From positions 1 to 33,410 of the forward strand of contig NZ_SMKO01000100.1 of NCBI RefSeq assembly GCF_004348685.1: 33,410 nt of DNA, in the 5' to 3' direction. Below the pieces are notes generated by a model. The model was not told where the DNA came from. It made no database searches and was given only the letters and a program-made list of their open reading frames with translations. Position numbers and translations under genes: made by a program. The stretch is from Nonomuraea deserti. GTDB lineage: Bacteria > Actinomycetota > Actinomycetes > Streptosporangiales > Streptosporangiaceae. Shown here in pieces: positions 16,294 through 24,405 of the stretch. Within the stretch, counting starts at the first letter, position 1; every line of letters begins with the position of its first letter.

Positions 16294-16593
16294 ATGGCTA
16301 CCGACTACGACAGCCCGCGCAAGACGGACGACGACCTGGGGGAGGACAGCCTCCAGGAGCTCCAGGCGCGGCGCACCGACAAGTCGTCCGGCAGCATCGA
16401 CATCGACGAGACCGACCTGGCCGAGTCGCTGGAGCTGCCCGGTGCCGATCTGTCGAACGAAGAGCTGTCCCTGAGGGTGATCCCCCGCCAGGCGGACGAG
16501 TTCACCTGCTCGCGCTGCTTCCTGGTGCACCACCGAAGCCAGCTGGCCTCCGAGAGGAACGGCCAGCAGGTCTGCCGGGAGTGCGCCGCCTAG
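16294..16593 (+). CDS. DUF4193 protein with C-terminal zinc-ribbon-like cysteines
   Basis: 99 residues from ATG 16294 with GGAG nine bases upstream. The family is widespread in Actinobacteria and of unknown function. The acidic N-terminal half (KTDDDLGEDSLQELQARR) is followed by the conserved DLAESLELPGADLS segment and a four-cysteine end: CSRC (with HH close by) and CREC, spaced like a zinc ribbon. Likely a small cytoplasmic metal-binding protein. It is 16 bp upstream of the membrane-protein gene and the two probably share a transcript. Confidence 0.92.
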   Translation: MATDYDSPRKTDDDLGEDSLQELQARRTDKSSGSIDIDETDLAESLELPGADLSNEELSLRVIPRQADEFTCSRCFLVHHRSQLASERNGQQVCRECAA

Positions 16594-16609
16594 TCAGAGG
16601 AGGCATCGC

Positions 16610-17434
16610 GTGGCCGAGACTGAGAGAGAACATCATGAGGGCAACGAGATCGCCGACCCCGATCGCGAGGTCGGCGAGCTCGTAGGCAAGCTCACCGGGC
16701 CGGGTGAGCTCGAGCCGGCCGAGCGGCGCAGGCTGCTCGGCCGTCTAGCCCAGGCCCTGTCCGCCGGAGCGAAGCGGGCACGCGCGACCGGCGCGGGCCG
16801 TGGCCGCTGGCTGGCGGACGTCTTCCTCAACATCGCGCCCCGCATCCCGATCAGAGACCTCCACACCCTCTCCGATCACCACCACGGCCTCACCGGCGAA
16901 GAGCTCGCCGACGACCTCGTACGCACCGCCCAGAAGGCCACGATGACCGTCGGCGCCATCGGCGGGGCGCTCGCGGCGGCCGAGTTCGCCGCACCACCTC
17001 TCCTGCTCTCCGCCCCCGCGCAACTCGTCGCGGAGACCATCGTCGTCGCCGCCATCGAGGTCAAGCTCCTGGCCGAGCTGCACGAGGTCTACGGCGTTCA
17101 CGTCCACGGCACAGGAGCGCAGCGCGCGGTCGCCTTCACGGCCGCCTGGGCCAAGCAGCGCGGCATCGACCCCCTCACTCCCGCCTCCGTCTCGCTCGCC
17201 CTCGGCGCCGCCACGAAGACCGCCCTGCGCAACCGCCTGCTCCGCACGCTCGGCCGCCACCTGACCACGCTGGGCCCGTTCCTCACCGGAGCGGTCGCCG
17301 GCGGCGCGCTCAACCGGATCGCGACCAAGAAACTCGGCGAGGCCGTACGCGACGACCTGCGCGTCAAGCGGCCGTTACCCGCCGCCGAGCAGCGCGAGAT
17401 CGGCCACAGGAAGCACGACGAACTAGACCCTTAA
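16610..17434 (+). CDS. Uncharacterised protein with a central hydrophobic region
   Basis: 274 residues from GTG 16610, six bases after AGAGGAGG. A charged N-terminus (residues 1-60, Glu/Arg-rich) leads into a central Ala-rich hydrophobic stretch (about 110-155: MTVGAIGGALAAAEFAAPP then QLVAETIVVAAIEVKLLAEL), a loop with HEVYGVHVHGTG, and a second small-residue segment near 235-250 (LTGAVAGGALNRIATKKL). No catalytic motif or family is recognised. It is translated from its own strong ribosome site behind DUF4193, which suggests linked roles. Its last 12 bp overlap the convergent TetR gene. Confidence 0.82.
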   Translation: MAETEREHHEGNEIADPDREVGELVGKLTGPGELEPAERRRLLGRLAQALSAGAKRARATGAGRGRWLADVFLNIAPRIPIRDLHTLSDHHHGLTGEELADDLVRTAQKATMTVGAIGGALAAAEFAAPPLLLSAPAQLVAETIVVAAIEVKLLAELHEVYGVHVHGTGAQRAVAFTAAWAKQRGIDPLTPASVSLALGAATKTALRNRLLRTLGRHLTTLGPFLTGAVAGGALNRIATKKLGEAVRDDLRVKRPLPAAEQREIGHRKHDELDP

Positions 17435-18019
17435 CCCGGTGAACGCCATCTTGAGCAGGGCGTCGGCCACGTCGTCCGACGAGGCCCCGCGCGACGGCTG
17501 ATACCAGTCGGCGATCGAGTTGACCGTCCCGAACAACAGCCGCGTCACGAGCGCCGGATCCACGTCCGGCCTGATGCTCCCCTCCGCCGCCGCCTCCTTG
17601 ACCAGGTGGCTGATGAAGGCGTCGAACTCCCGCCGCCGCTCCAGCGCCACCTGCTCCGTCCGGCTGTTGCCGCGCACCCTCAGCAGCAGCGTCACGTAGG
17701 GCAGCCGGTCGACGAGGATGCGCACGCTCTGCCGTACGACCCACTCCAGGCGCTCGATCGCGGGGCCCGAGGCGGCCCGCTCGTCGGCGACCATCTCGGA
17801 CAGCCCGTCCAGTGCCCGGTCGAGTGCCCGGCCGAGCAGCTGCTCCTTGCCGGGCACGTGGTAATAGATGGCCGACTTGGTGACGCCGAGCGCTCTGGCC
17901 AGGTCCTCCATGCTCGTCCCGTCGTAGCCGCGCTCGTTGAAGACGCCTACGGCGATGGAGAGCACGGACTCGGGGTCGTGCCCCCGCCGGCGCTGACGGG
18001 TGGTGGTCGGGGTGGCCAT
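17423..18019 (-). CDS. paaR: TetR-family repressor, probable PaaR
   Basis: 198 residues from ATG 18019. The N-terminal TetR helix-turn-helix is clear: VFNERGYDGTSMEDLARALGVTKSAIYYHVPGKEQLL split around residues 27-62. The C-terminal ligand domain is all-helical and diverged. The ATG lies one base after the paaK stop, so the gene is the third in paaI-paaK-paaR and should be autoregulated. Phenylacetyl-CoA is the usual inducer of PaaR proteins. The operator would be the palindrome at 19734-19747. The regulator role comes from context; the family call is firm. Confidence 0.88.
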   Translation of the reverse strand: MATPTTTRQRRRGHDPESVLSIAVGVFNERGYDGTSMEDLARALGVTKSAIYYHVPGKEQLLGRALDRALDGLSEMVADERAASGPAIERLEWVVRQSVRILVDRLPYVTLLLRVRGNSRTEQVALERRREFDAFISHLVKEAAAEGSIRPDVDPALVTRLLFGTVNSIADWYQPSRGASSDDVADALLKMAFTGLRV

Positions 18020-18020
18020 G

Positions 18021-19328
18021 TCATCGATTATCGCTGGTTATCCGCTTGTCGATGACGCGTTTGAGCTTGCCGGCCGACCGCTCCAGCGTCTCCGGGTCCA
18101 CCACCTCGACCTCCACGCTCACGCCCACGGTCGCCTTGACCAGGTGGCGCAGCGCCGCGCCCGCCTCCGGGCCGCCCGCGAAACCGGGGCGGGCCTCGAC
18201 CCTGACCGTCATCACGTCGAGCCGCCCGGGCCGGGTCAGGTGGAGCTGGAAGTGCGGTGACAGGCCGGGCGTCCGCAGCACCAGCTCCTCGATCTGGGTG
18301 GGGAACACGTTCACGCCTCGCAGGATGATCAGGTCGTCGGTGCGGCCGGTCACCTTCTCCATCCGGCGGAAGGCCGGCCTGGCGGTGCCGGGCAGCAGCC
18401 TGGTCAGGTCGCGGGTGCGGTAGCGGATGACGGGCATGGCCTCCTTGGTGAGGCTGGTGAAGACCAGCTCGCCCGACTCGGCCTGCTCGCCGGTGAGGGG
18501 GTCGACCGTCTCCGGGTAGAAGTGGTCCTCCCAGACGTGCAGGCCGTCCTTGCTCTCCACGCACTCGTTGGCCACGCCGGGCCCCATCACCTCCGACAGC
18601 CCGTAGATGTCGACGGCGTGCAGGTCGAAGCGGTCCTCGATCTCCTCGCGCATCCGCTCCGTCCACGGCTCGGCGCCGAAGATCCCGATCCGCAGGGAGG
18701 ACTCGCGCGGGTCCAGGCCCCGCGCCTCGAACTCGTCCAGCAGGGCCAGCATGTACGACGGCGTGACCATGACGATGCCGGGCCGGAAGTCGGTGATGAG
18801 CTGGACCTGCCGCGCCGTCATCCCGCCGGAGACCGGCACCACGGTGCAGCCCAGCCGCTCGGCGCCGTAGTGGGCGCCCAGGCCTCCGGTGAACAGGCCG
18901 TACCCGTAGGCCACGTGCACGATGTCGCCGGGCCGCCCGCCGGAGGCGCGGATCGAACGGGCCATGACGTCGGCCCACACGTCGATGTCGTTCCTGGTGT
19001 AGCCGACCACGGTCGGCCGGCCGGTGGTGCCGCTGGAGGCGTGGATCCTGACCACCTGCTCGCGCGGCACGGCGAACATGCCGAACGGGTAGCTGTCGCG
19101 AAGGTCCTGTTTCGTGGTGAAGGGGAAGCGGGCCAGGTCGGTGAGCTCCACGCAGTCGTCCGGGTGCACGCCGGCCTCGTCGAACTTCCTCCGGTAGAGG
19201 GGGACGTTGCGGTAGGCGTGGTCGAGGGTGCGCCGCAGCCGTTCGAGCTGGAGCGCCATGAGCTCGTCGCGCGAGACCCGCTCGATCGGGTCGAGCTCGT
19301 CCTGGCCGGGGGGATCGCCTCGTCTCAC
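18021..19328 (-). CDS. paaK: Phenylacetate-CoA ligase
   Basis: Activates phenylacetate to phenylacetyl-CoA with ATP, the entry step of the aerobic phenylacetate route. GTG 19328 overlaps the paaI stop (GTGA) and gives 435 residues, the normal PaaK length; the frame is open further upstream but only antiparallel to paaI coding. Motifs: SSGTTGRPTVVGYT (adenylate P-loop), YGLSEVMGPGV, TSLTKEAMPVIRYRTRDLT, and a C-terminal AMP-binding subdomain with GRTDDLIILRGVNVFPTQIEE. The middle gene of the minus-strand operon. Confidence 0.95.
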   Translation of the reverse strand: MRRGDPPGQDELDPIERVSRDELMALQLERLRRTLDHAYRNVPLYRRKFDEAGVHPDDCVELTDLARFPFTTKQDLRDSYPFGMFAVPREQVVRIHASSGTTGRPTVVGYTRNDIDVWADVMARSIRASGGRPGDIVHVAYGYGLFTGGLGAHYGAERLGCTVVPVSGGMTARQVQLITDFRPGIVMVTPSYMLALLDEFEARGLDPRESSLRIGIFGAEPWTERMREEIEDRFDLHAVDIYGLSEVMGPGVANECVESKDGLHVWEDHFYPETVDPLTGEQAESGELVFTSLTKEAMPVIRYRTRDLTRLLPGTARPAFRRMEKVTGRTDDLIILRGVNVFPTQIEELVLRTPGLSPHFQLHLTRPGRLDVMTVRVEARPGFAGGPEAGAALRHLVKATVGVSVEVEVVDPETLERSAGKLKRVIDKRITSDNR

Positions 19329-19711
19329 GTCAGCTCCCGGCTCCGGCCGCGGAACTCCGCGACGACCTGACCGTCCGGCCTGCTCACGGTGATGTCGTAG
19401 AGCCCGCTGCGGCCGTAGCGGGTGCGTTCCGCGGCCGTGGCCACCAGCTCGTCGCCCGCGCGGGCGGGGGAGACGAACGTGATCTCCGCGCCCGCCGCCA
19501 CCGTCACCGGGCCGTGGCTGTTGCACGCGCAGGCGAACGCCGTGTCGGCGAGCAGGAACACGTATCCGCCGTGGCACAGGTCGTGCCCGTTGATCATCTG
19601 GCCGGTCACGGTCATGCGGCACACCGCGCGTCCCTCGCCCAGCTCCATCAGCTCGATGCCCAGGGCGGCGGAGGCGGTGTCGGCGTCCATCATGCGACGC
19701 GCGCTCTCCAA
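19325..19711 (-). CDS. paaI: Hotdog-fold acyl-CoA thioesterase PaaI
   Basis: 128 residues from TTG 19711, with GGGAG about 8 bases upstream; an inside ATG at 19693 is the alternative. The hotdog signature HGGYVFLLADTAFACACNSHG is present, with the Asp and neighbouring residues typical of PaaI. PaaI hydrolyses ring-hydroxylated phenylacetyl-CoA to release trapped CoA. First gene of the minus-strand paa operon and divergent from paaN. Confidence 0.93.
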   Translation of the reverse strand: MESARRMMDADTASAALGIELMELGEGRAVCRMTVTGQMINGHDLCHGGYVFLLADTAFACACNSHGPVTVAAGAEITFVSPARAGDELVATAAERTRYGRSGLYDITVSRPDGQVVAEFRGRSRELT

Positions 19712-19723
19712 CGCAGGTCTCCC

Positions 19724-19752
19724 TTGTCAACTGACCGAATGTTCGGTAAACA
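19724..19752 (+). promoter_or_regulatory. Candidate paaN promoter under the operator
   Basis: TTGTCA (19724-19729), 17 bp, TAAACA (19747-19752). The palindrome fills the spacer, the classic position for repression. On the other strand a perfect TTGACA lies at 19779-19774, but its -10 is poor. Confidence 0.42.
19734..19747. promoter_or_regulatory. Probable PaaR operator between paaI and paaN
   Basis: ACCGAATGTTCGGT is a perfect inverted repeat (ACCGAA-TG-TTCGGT) in the 81-bp gap between the divergent paa operons. From memory it is close to the corynebacterial PaaR core ACCGnnCGnnCGGT, differing only at the centre, and the flanking ACT on the left also matches. Binding here could repress both operons at once. 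Confidence 0.72.
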
Positions 19753-19792
19753 CTTCACCGTCCGGACGATCGCTGTCAAGAGGGTGAGCACT

Positions 19793-21439
19793 ATGCAAGA
19801 ACGGCACCGCGAGACCCTGGAGAAAGCCCTTTCCGCGATCGTCGGACGCGGTTACTGGAGTGCCTACCCCGAATCGCCCAGCCCGCGCGTCTACGGCGAG
19901 GGCGCGGCCGAGCGCGGCAAGGAGGCCTTCGAGTCGTACCTCGGCAAACCCTTCCCCCTCGACCAGCCGGGCACCGGGAACTGGATCGGCGCGGAGCGCT
20001 CGCCGTACGGGATCGACCTCGGCGTCACCTACCCTGAGCCGGTCGCCGACGACCTGATCGAGGCCGCGAAGGCGGCGCTGCCCGCCTGGCGGGACGCCGG
20101 GCCCGAAGCGCGCGCGCTGGCCTGCGTCGAGATCGTCGACCGGATCAACAAGCGTGGTTTCGAGCTGGCCAACGCGGTGCAGCACACCACCGGGCAGGCG
20201 TTCGTGATGGCCTTCCAGGCGGGCGGGCCGCACGCGCAGGACCGCGCGCTGGAGGCCGTCGCGTACGCCTACGCCGCCATGACCTCCTCGGCCGCCGCCG
20301 CCCGCTGGGAGAAGCCGGCCAAGGGCGAGCCGCTGGTGATGGAGAAGCGCTTCACCGTCGTGCCCAGGGGCGTCGCGCTCGTGATCGGCTGCAACACGTT
20401 CCCGACCTGGAACGCCTACCCGGGGTTGTTCGCCTCGCTCGCCACCGGCAACCCGGTGATCGTCAAGCCGCACCCGCGCGCCGTGCTGCCGCTCGCGATC
20501 ACCGTACAGATCGCCCGCGAGGTGCTGGCCGAGGCCGGGTACGACCCCGCGCTCGTCGCGCTGGCCGCCGAGGAGGGCAACGGCCTGGCCAGAACGCTGG
20601 CGACGCACCCCGACATCCGCATCGTGGACTTCACCGGGTCGACGGAGTTCGGCGACTGGCTGGAGCGCAACGCCACGCAGGCCCTCGTGCACACCGAGAA
20701 GGCCGGGGTCAACACGGTGGTCATCGACTCCACCGATTCCTGGAAGGGCATGCTGGGCAACCTGGCGTTCTCGTTGTCGCTCTACAGCGGCCAGATGTGC
20801 ACGGCGCCCCAGAACATCCTCGTCCCCGCGGGAGGCATCGAGACCGACGAGGGGCACAAGAGCTTCGACGAGGTCGCCGCCGGGCTGGCCGCCGCCGTCG
20901 GGAAGCTGCTCGGCGACGACGCCCGCGCGGTCGAGCTGACCGGTGCGCTCGTCAACCCCGACGTGCTGGCCAGGGTGGAGGCGGCGCCGTCGCTCGGCGA
21001 GGTGGTGCTGGAGTCGCGGGCGCCCGCGCATCCGGCGTTCCCCGACGCGGTGATCAGGACGCCGGTGATCGTCAGGGTCGATCCCGGTCAGCAGGACGTC
21101 TACGGGCGCGAGCACTTCGGCCCCGTCTCGTTCGTCATCCCCACGGGCTCGACGCGGGAGAGCCTCGACCTGCTGCGCCGCACGATCAAGGCCCGCGGCG
21201 CACTGACCGCCTCCGCCTACTCCACTTCCTCCGACGTGCTCGACCAGGCCGAGCGGGCCGCCCTCGACGCCGGCGTCAACCTGTCGTGCAACCTGACCGG
21301 CGGCGTCTTCGTCAACCAGTCGGCCGCGTTCAGCGACTACCACGGCAGCGGCGCCAACCCGGCGGCCACGGCCTCGCTCACCGACCCCGGCTACGTCGCG
21401 GGCCGCTTCCATGTGGTGCAATCCAGGCGACCGGCATGA
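19793..21439 (+). CDS. paaN: PaaN-type aldehyde dehydrogenase of phenylacetate catabolism
   Basis: 548 residues from ATG 19793, with AAGAGG 8 bases upstream; GTG 19784 is in frame but lies on that site. Aldehyde dehydrogenase fold with catalytic Cys336 (SGQMCTAPQN), Glu302 (VHTEKAG), the cofactor-binding stretch IGCNTFPTWNAYPGL...IVKPHP, and the FTGST motif. The long N-terminal part (ERGKEAFESYLGKPFPLDQPG) is characteristic of PaaN. It should oxidise the ring-opened semialdehyde. It lacks the MaoC hydratase domain of the roughly 680-residue E. coli PaaZ, so the oxepin-CoA hydrolase step needs another protein. First gene of the plus-strand operon. Confidence 0.9.
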   Translation: MQERHRETLEKALSAIVGRGYWSAYPESPSPRVYGEGAAERGKEAFESYLGKPFPLDQPGTGNWIGAERSPYGIDLGVTYPEPVADDLIEAAKAALPAWRDAGPEARALACVEIVDRINKRGFELANAVQHTTGQAFVMAFQAGGPHAQDRALEAVAYAYAAMTSSAAAARWEKPAKGEPLVMEKRFTVVPRGVALVIGCNTFPTWNAYPGLFASLATGNPVIVKPHPRAVLPLAITVQIAREVLAEAGYDPALVALAAEEGNGLARTLATHPDIRIVDFTGSTEFGDWLERNATQALVHTEKAGVNTVVIDSTDSWKGMLGNLAFSLSLYSGQMCTAPQNILVPAGGIETDEGHKSFDEVAAGLAAAVGKLLGDDARAVELTGALVNPDVLARVEAAPSLGEVVLESRAPAHPAFPDAVIRTPVIVRVDPGQQDVYGREHFGPVSFVIPTGSTRESLDLLRRTIKARGALTASAYSTSSDVLDQAERAALDAGVNLSCNLTGGVFVNQSAAFSDYHGSGANPAATASLTDPGYVAGRFHVVQSRRPA

Positions 21440-21460
21440 TTCCCCCGCGCGAGGAGCGAC

Positions 21461-22621
21461 ATGACTGAGGTGTACCTGGTCGGCGGCGTGCGCACCCCCA
21501 TGGGAAGGTACGGCGGCGCGCTGGCCGGCATCCGCCCCGACGACCTGGCGGCCCTGGTCGTCGGCGAGGCGGTGCGCCGCAGCGGCGCCGGCCCCGAGGC
21601 GTTCGCCGAGGTGATCCTCGGCGCCGCCAACCAGGCGGGCGAGGACAACAGGAACGTCGCCCGCATGGCCACCCTGCTGGCCGGGCTGCCCGCGACGACG
21701 CCCGCGTACACCGTCAACCGGCTCTGCGCCAGCGGCCTGACCGCGATCGTCTCGGCTGCGCAGGCCGTGCGCGCGGGCGAGTCGGACCTCGTGGTGGCCG
21801 GCGGCGTGGAGTCCATGACCCGGGCTCCCTGGGTGATGGCCAAACCGGGCACCCCCTGGGCGAAACCGGGCGAGGTGGCCGACACCTCGCTCGGGTGGCG
21901 CTTCACCAACCCGCGCTTCGACGCGCGCGCGACGATGTCGATGGGCGAGACCGCCGAGGAGGTGGCCGCGCTGGACGGCATCACGAGGGAGGAGTCCGAC
22001 GCCTGGGCGCTGCGCAGCCACACCCGGGCGGTGTCGGCAGCCAAGGAGGGCCGCTTCGCCGCCGACCTCGTCCCGGTGGGCGAGGTCACCGCCGACGAGG
22101 GCCCGCGCCCCGACACCTCGATGGAGCGCCTGGCGAAACTCAGGACGATCTTCCGTGACGGCGGCGTCGTCACGGCGGGCTCGTCGTCCCCGCTCTCCGA
22201 CGGCGCGGCGGCCGTGGTGGTCGCGAGCGAGGAGGCCGTACGCCGGCACGGCCTGACGCCGCGGGCGAGGGTCGTCGCCGGCGCATCCGCGGGCGTGGAG
22301 CCTCACCTGATGGGCCTGGGCCCGGTGCCGGCGACGCGGAAGGCTCTGGCCCGCGCCGGCTGGGAGTCCGCCGACACCGTCGAGATCAACGAGGCGTTCG
22401 CGCCGCAGCTGCTCGCCTGCGTCCGCCGGCTCGGCCTGGATCCCGAAACGGTCAACGCCGACGGCGGCGCCATCGCGCTCGGCCACCCTCTGGGCTGTTC
22501 TGGCGCCCGCCTGGTCGTCACGCTGCTCGGCCGGATGGAGCGCGAGTCCGGCCGGCGCGGGCTGGCCAGCCTCTGCGTGGGCGTGGGCCAGGGCGTCGCG
22601 ATGCTGGTGGAGGCCCCATGA
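21461..22621 (+). CDS. Thiolase, 3-oxoadipyl-CoA thiolase-like (PaaJ/PcaF)
   Basis: 386 residues from ATG 21461, behind GAGGAG and 21 bp after paaN. Active-site Cys89 (NRLCASG), NEAFAP, GGAIALGHPLGCSGAR (His and glycine loop) and the final CVGVGQG with the second Cys are all present. The segment ANQAGEDNRNVARMA is typical of PcaF/PaaJ thiolases, which split 3-oxoadipyl-CoA to succinyl-CoA and acetyl-CoA, and fits the paa operon. The stop overlaps the next start by four bases (ATGA). Confidence 0.92.
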   Translation: MTEVYLVGGVRTPMGRYGGALAGIRPDDLAALVVGEAVRRSGAGPEAFAEVILGAANQAGEDNRNVARMATLLAGLPATTPAYTVNRLCASGLTAIVSAAQAVRAGESDLVVAGGVESMTRAPWVMAKPGTPWAKPGEVADTSLGWRFTNPRFDARATMSMGETAEEVAALDGITREESDAWALRSHTRAVSAAKEGRFAADLVPVGEVTADEGPRPDTSMERLAKLRTIFRDGGVVTAGSSSPLSDGAAAVVVASEEAVRRHGLTPRARVVAGASAGVEPHLMGLGPVPATRKALARAGWESADTVEINEAFAPQLLACVRRLGLDPETVNADGGAIALGHPLGCSGARLVVTLLGRMERESGRRGLASLCVGVGQGVAMLVEAP

Positions 22622-23427
22622 TCGTGGCCGTGATCGGCGGCGGCCGGATGGGCGCGGGCATCGCGCAGGTCTTCCTGGCCGCGGGCGACCACGTCACCGT
22701 CCAGGAGCCGCAGGCGGAGGCGGCCGGGCGGCGCATCGCCGAGGGCCTGGCCGTCGCCGAGTCCAAGGGCCTGGTGGACAGGGACGAGGCGCTGACCCGC
22801 CTGCTCATGGCCGGGGTGCCCGCGGACGCCGACCTGGTGATCGAGGCGGTGCCCGAGGACCCGGCGCTCAAGGCCGAGGTGCTGGCCGAGGCCGAGGCGA
22901 AGGCCGGGGACGACGCCGTGCTTGCCACCAACACCAGCTCGCTGTCCATCGCCGAGCTGGCCGCCGCACTCGACCGTCCCGAGCGCCTGATCGGCCTGCA
23001 CTTCTTCAACCCGGTCCCGGTCCAGCGGCTGGTCGAGATCGTGGTCACCGGATCCACGCCGGCCGCCGTCCTCGACCGGGCGAGGGGGCACGTCGAGCGC
23101 ATCGGCAAGACCGGCGTGGTGGTCAACGACTCGCCGGGGTTCGCCACCAGCCGGCTGGGGGTGCTGCTCGGGCTGGAGGCCATCCGCATGGTGGAGGAGG
23201 GCGTCGCCTCGGCCGAGGACATCGACACGGCCATGACGCTCGGCTACGGCCATCCGATGGGGCCGCTCAGGCTGAGCGACCTGGTGGGCCTCGACGTGCG
23301 GCTGGCCATCGCCGGCTATCTGCACGCCCGGCTCGGACCCCGCTTCGAGCCGCCCGCGCTGCTGCGGGAGAAGGTGGCCGCCGGTGAGCTGGGCCGCAAG
23401 ACCGGGAAGGGCTTCTACCAGTGGTGA
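22618..23427 (+). CDS. 3-hydroxyacyl-CoA dehydrogenase
   Basis: 269 residues from ATG 22618. Rossmann motif VIGGGRMGAGIAQVF, then EAVPED, NTSSLSI, catalytic GLHFFNPVP (His), NDSPGFATSR and the C-terminal GYGHPMGPLRLSDLVGLD and KTGKGFYQW. All catalytic elements of the NAD-dependent enzyme are there. In this operon it probably does the PaaH step, oxidising 3-hydroxyadipyl-CoA for the thiolase. It is much shorter than the roughly 475-residue E. coli PaaH, containing one copy of the N- and C-terminal domains only. Confidence 0.94.
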   Translation: MIVAVIGGGRMGAGIAQVFLAAGDHVTVQEPQAEAAGRRIAEGLAVAESKGLVDRDEALTRLLMAGVPADADLVIEAVPEDPALKAEVLAEAEAKAGDDAVLATNTSSLSIAELAAALDRPERLIGLHFFNPVPVQRLVEIVVTGSTPAAVLDRARGHVERIGKTGVVVNDSPGFATSRLGVLLGLEAIRMVEEGVASAEDIDTAMTLGYGHPMGPLRLSDLVGLDVRLAIAGYLHARLGPRFEPPALLREKVAAGELGRKTGKGFYQW

Positions 23428-23457
23428 TGTGATCACGGTGAGTCAGGAGGGTGCGCG

Positions 23458-24405
23458 ATGGCCAAGCCGTTCGCCTCGTCGGCGGATCTCGGTGAGAAGC
23501 GGCAGTCCCTGGAGACCCTGGCCGAGGGCGTCTACGCGCTCACGGCCGAGGGCGACCCCAACGTGGGCGCCGTCGAGGGAGAGGACTTCCTGGTCTGCTT
23601 CGAGGCCCTCGCGACGCCCGTGGCGGCCCGCGCGTGGCTGGCCAGGCTGCGCGAGCACACGGACAAGCCGATCCGCTACCTGGTGTTGTCGCACTACCAC
23701 GCGGTGAGGGTGCTGGGCGCCTCCGCGTTCGGCGCCGACGTGATCGTGACGCACGAGAAGACCCGCGAGCTGATCGCCGAGCGCGGCGAGCAGGACTGGG
23801 CCAGCGAGTACGCCAGGATGCCCCGCCTGTTCAGGGAGCCCGGCTCGATCCCGGGGCTGACGTGGCCGACGGCGACGTTCAGCGACAGGTTCACCATCGA
23901 CCTGGGCGGCGACCGCGGCGACCTGGTGCTCCAGTACTGCGGGCGCGGCCACACCGAGGGCGATCTGGTGGCGTGGCTGCCCCGGCAGCGCGTCCTGTTC
24001 GCCGGCGACCTGGTCGAGTCGCAGGCGGCTCTCTACACCGGCGACGCCTTCCACCGCGACTGGGCGGCGTCCACCCTCGACCGGGTGGCGGCGTTCGGGG
24101 CCGAGACGCTCGTCGGCGGCAGGGGAGCGGTGGCGCGCGGTGAGCAGGAGGTCGCGGCGGCCGTCGGCCAGACGCGCGACTTCCTCGCCGTCATGCTGCG
24201 CGAGGTGAGCGCGGCGAGCACCCTGAAGGAGGCGTTCGAGCGCACCCACCGGGCCCTGGAGCCCCGCTACGGCTCCTGGCCGATCTTCGAGCACTGCCTG
24301 CCGTTCAACGTCTCCAGGCTCTGGGACGAGCTGCGCGGCGTCGAGCGCCCGCGCGTCTGGACCGCGGAGCGCGACCGCGAGGTCTGGGACGAGCTCCAGT
24401 CATGA
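23458..24405 (+). CDS. MBL-fold protein with a degenerate metal motif
   Basis: 315 residues from ATG 23458 with AGGAGG 7 bases upstream. The metallo-beta-lactamase fold is clear: LSHYH at 78-82, GRGHTEGDLVAW (third His), and LFAGDLVE (bridging Asp). The key HxHxDH motif reads HYHAVR (79-84), so the second-site Asp and His are missing; one metal site may remain. The C-terminal 90 residues are helical (RDFLAVMLREVSAASTLKEAFE). It sits between the dehydrogenase and a hydroxylase, with which it overlaps by four bases (ATGA). Thioesterase or lactonase activity is possible in such a pathway, but the sequence does not decide it. Confidence 0.85.
   Translation: MAKPFASSADLGEKRQSLETLAEGVYALTAEGDPNVGAVEGEDFLVCFEALATPVAARAWLARLREHTDKPIRYLVLSHYHAVRVLGASAFGADVIVTHEKTRELIAERGEQDWASEYARMPRLFREPGSIPGLTWPTATFSDRFTIDLGGDRGDLVLQYCGRGHTEGDLVAWLPRQRVLFAGDLVESQAALYTGDAFHRDWAASTLDRVAAFGAETLVGGRGAVARGEQEVAAAVGQTRDFLAVMLREVSAASTLKEAFERTHRALEPRYGSWPIFEHCLPFNVSRLWDELRGVERPRVWTAERDREVWDELQS

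Noticed and set aside
19329..19730. Longer PaaK start
   Set aside because: The added 134 residues are out-of-frame paaI coding sequence; the GTGA overlap start gives the normal family length.
19727..22486. A 919-codon minus-strand frame under paaN and the thiolase
   Set aside because: Antisense shadow of two well-recognised enzymes; no family features.
23428..23457. GTGATCAC palindrome between the dehydrogenase and MBL genes
   Set aside because: Only 8 bp, inside a 30-bp gap within an operon; expected by chance.
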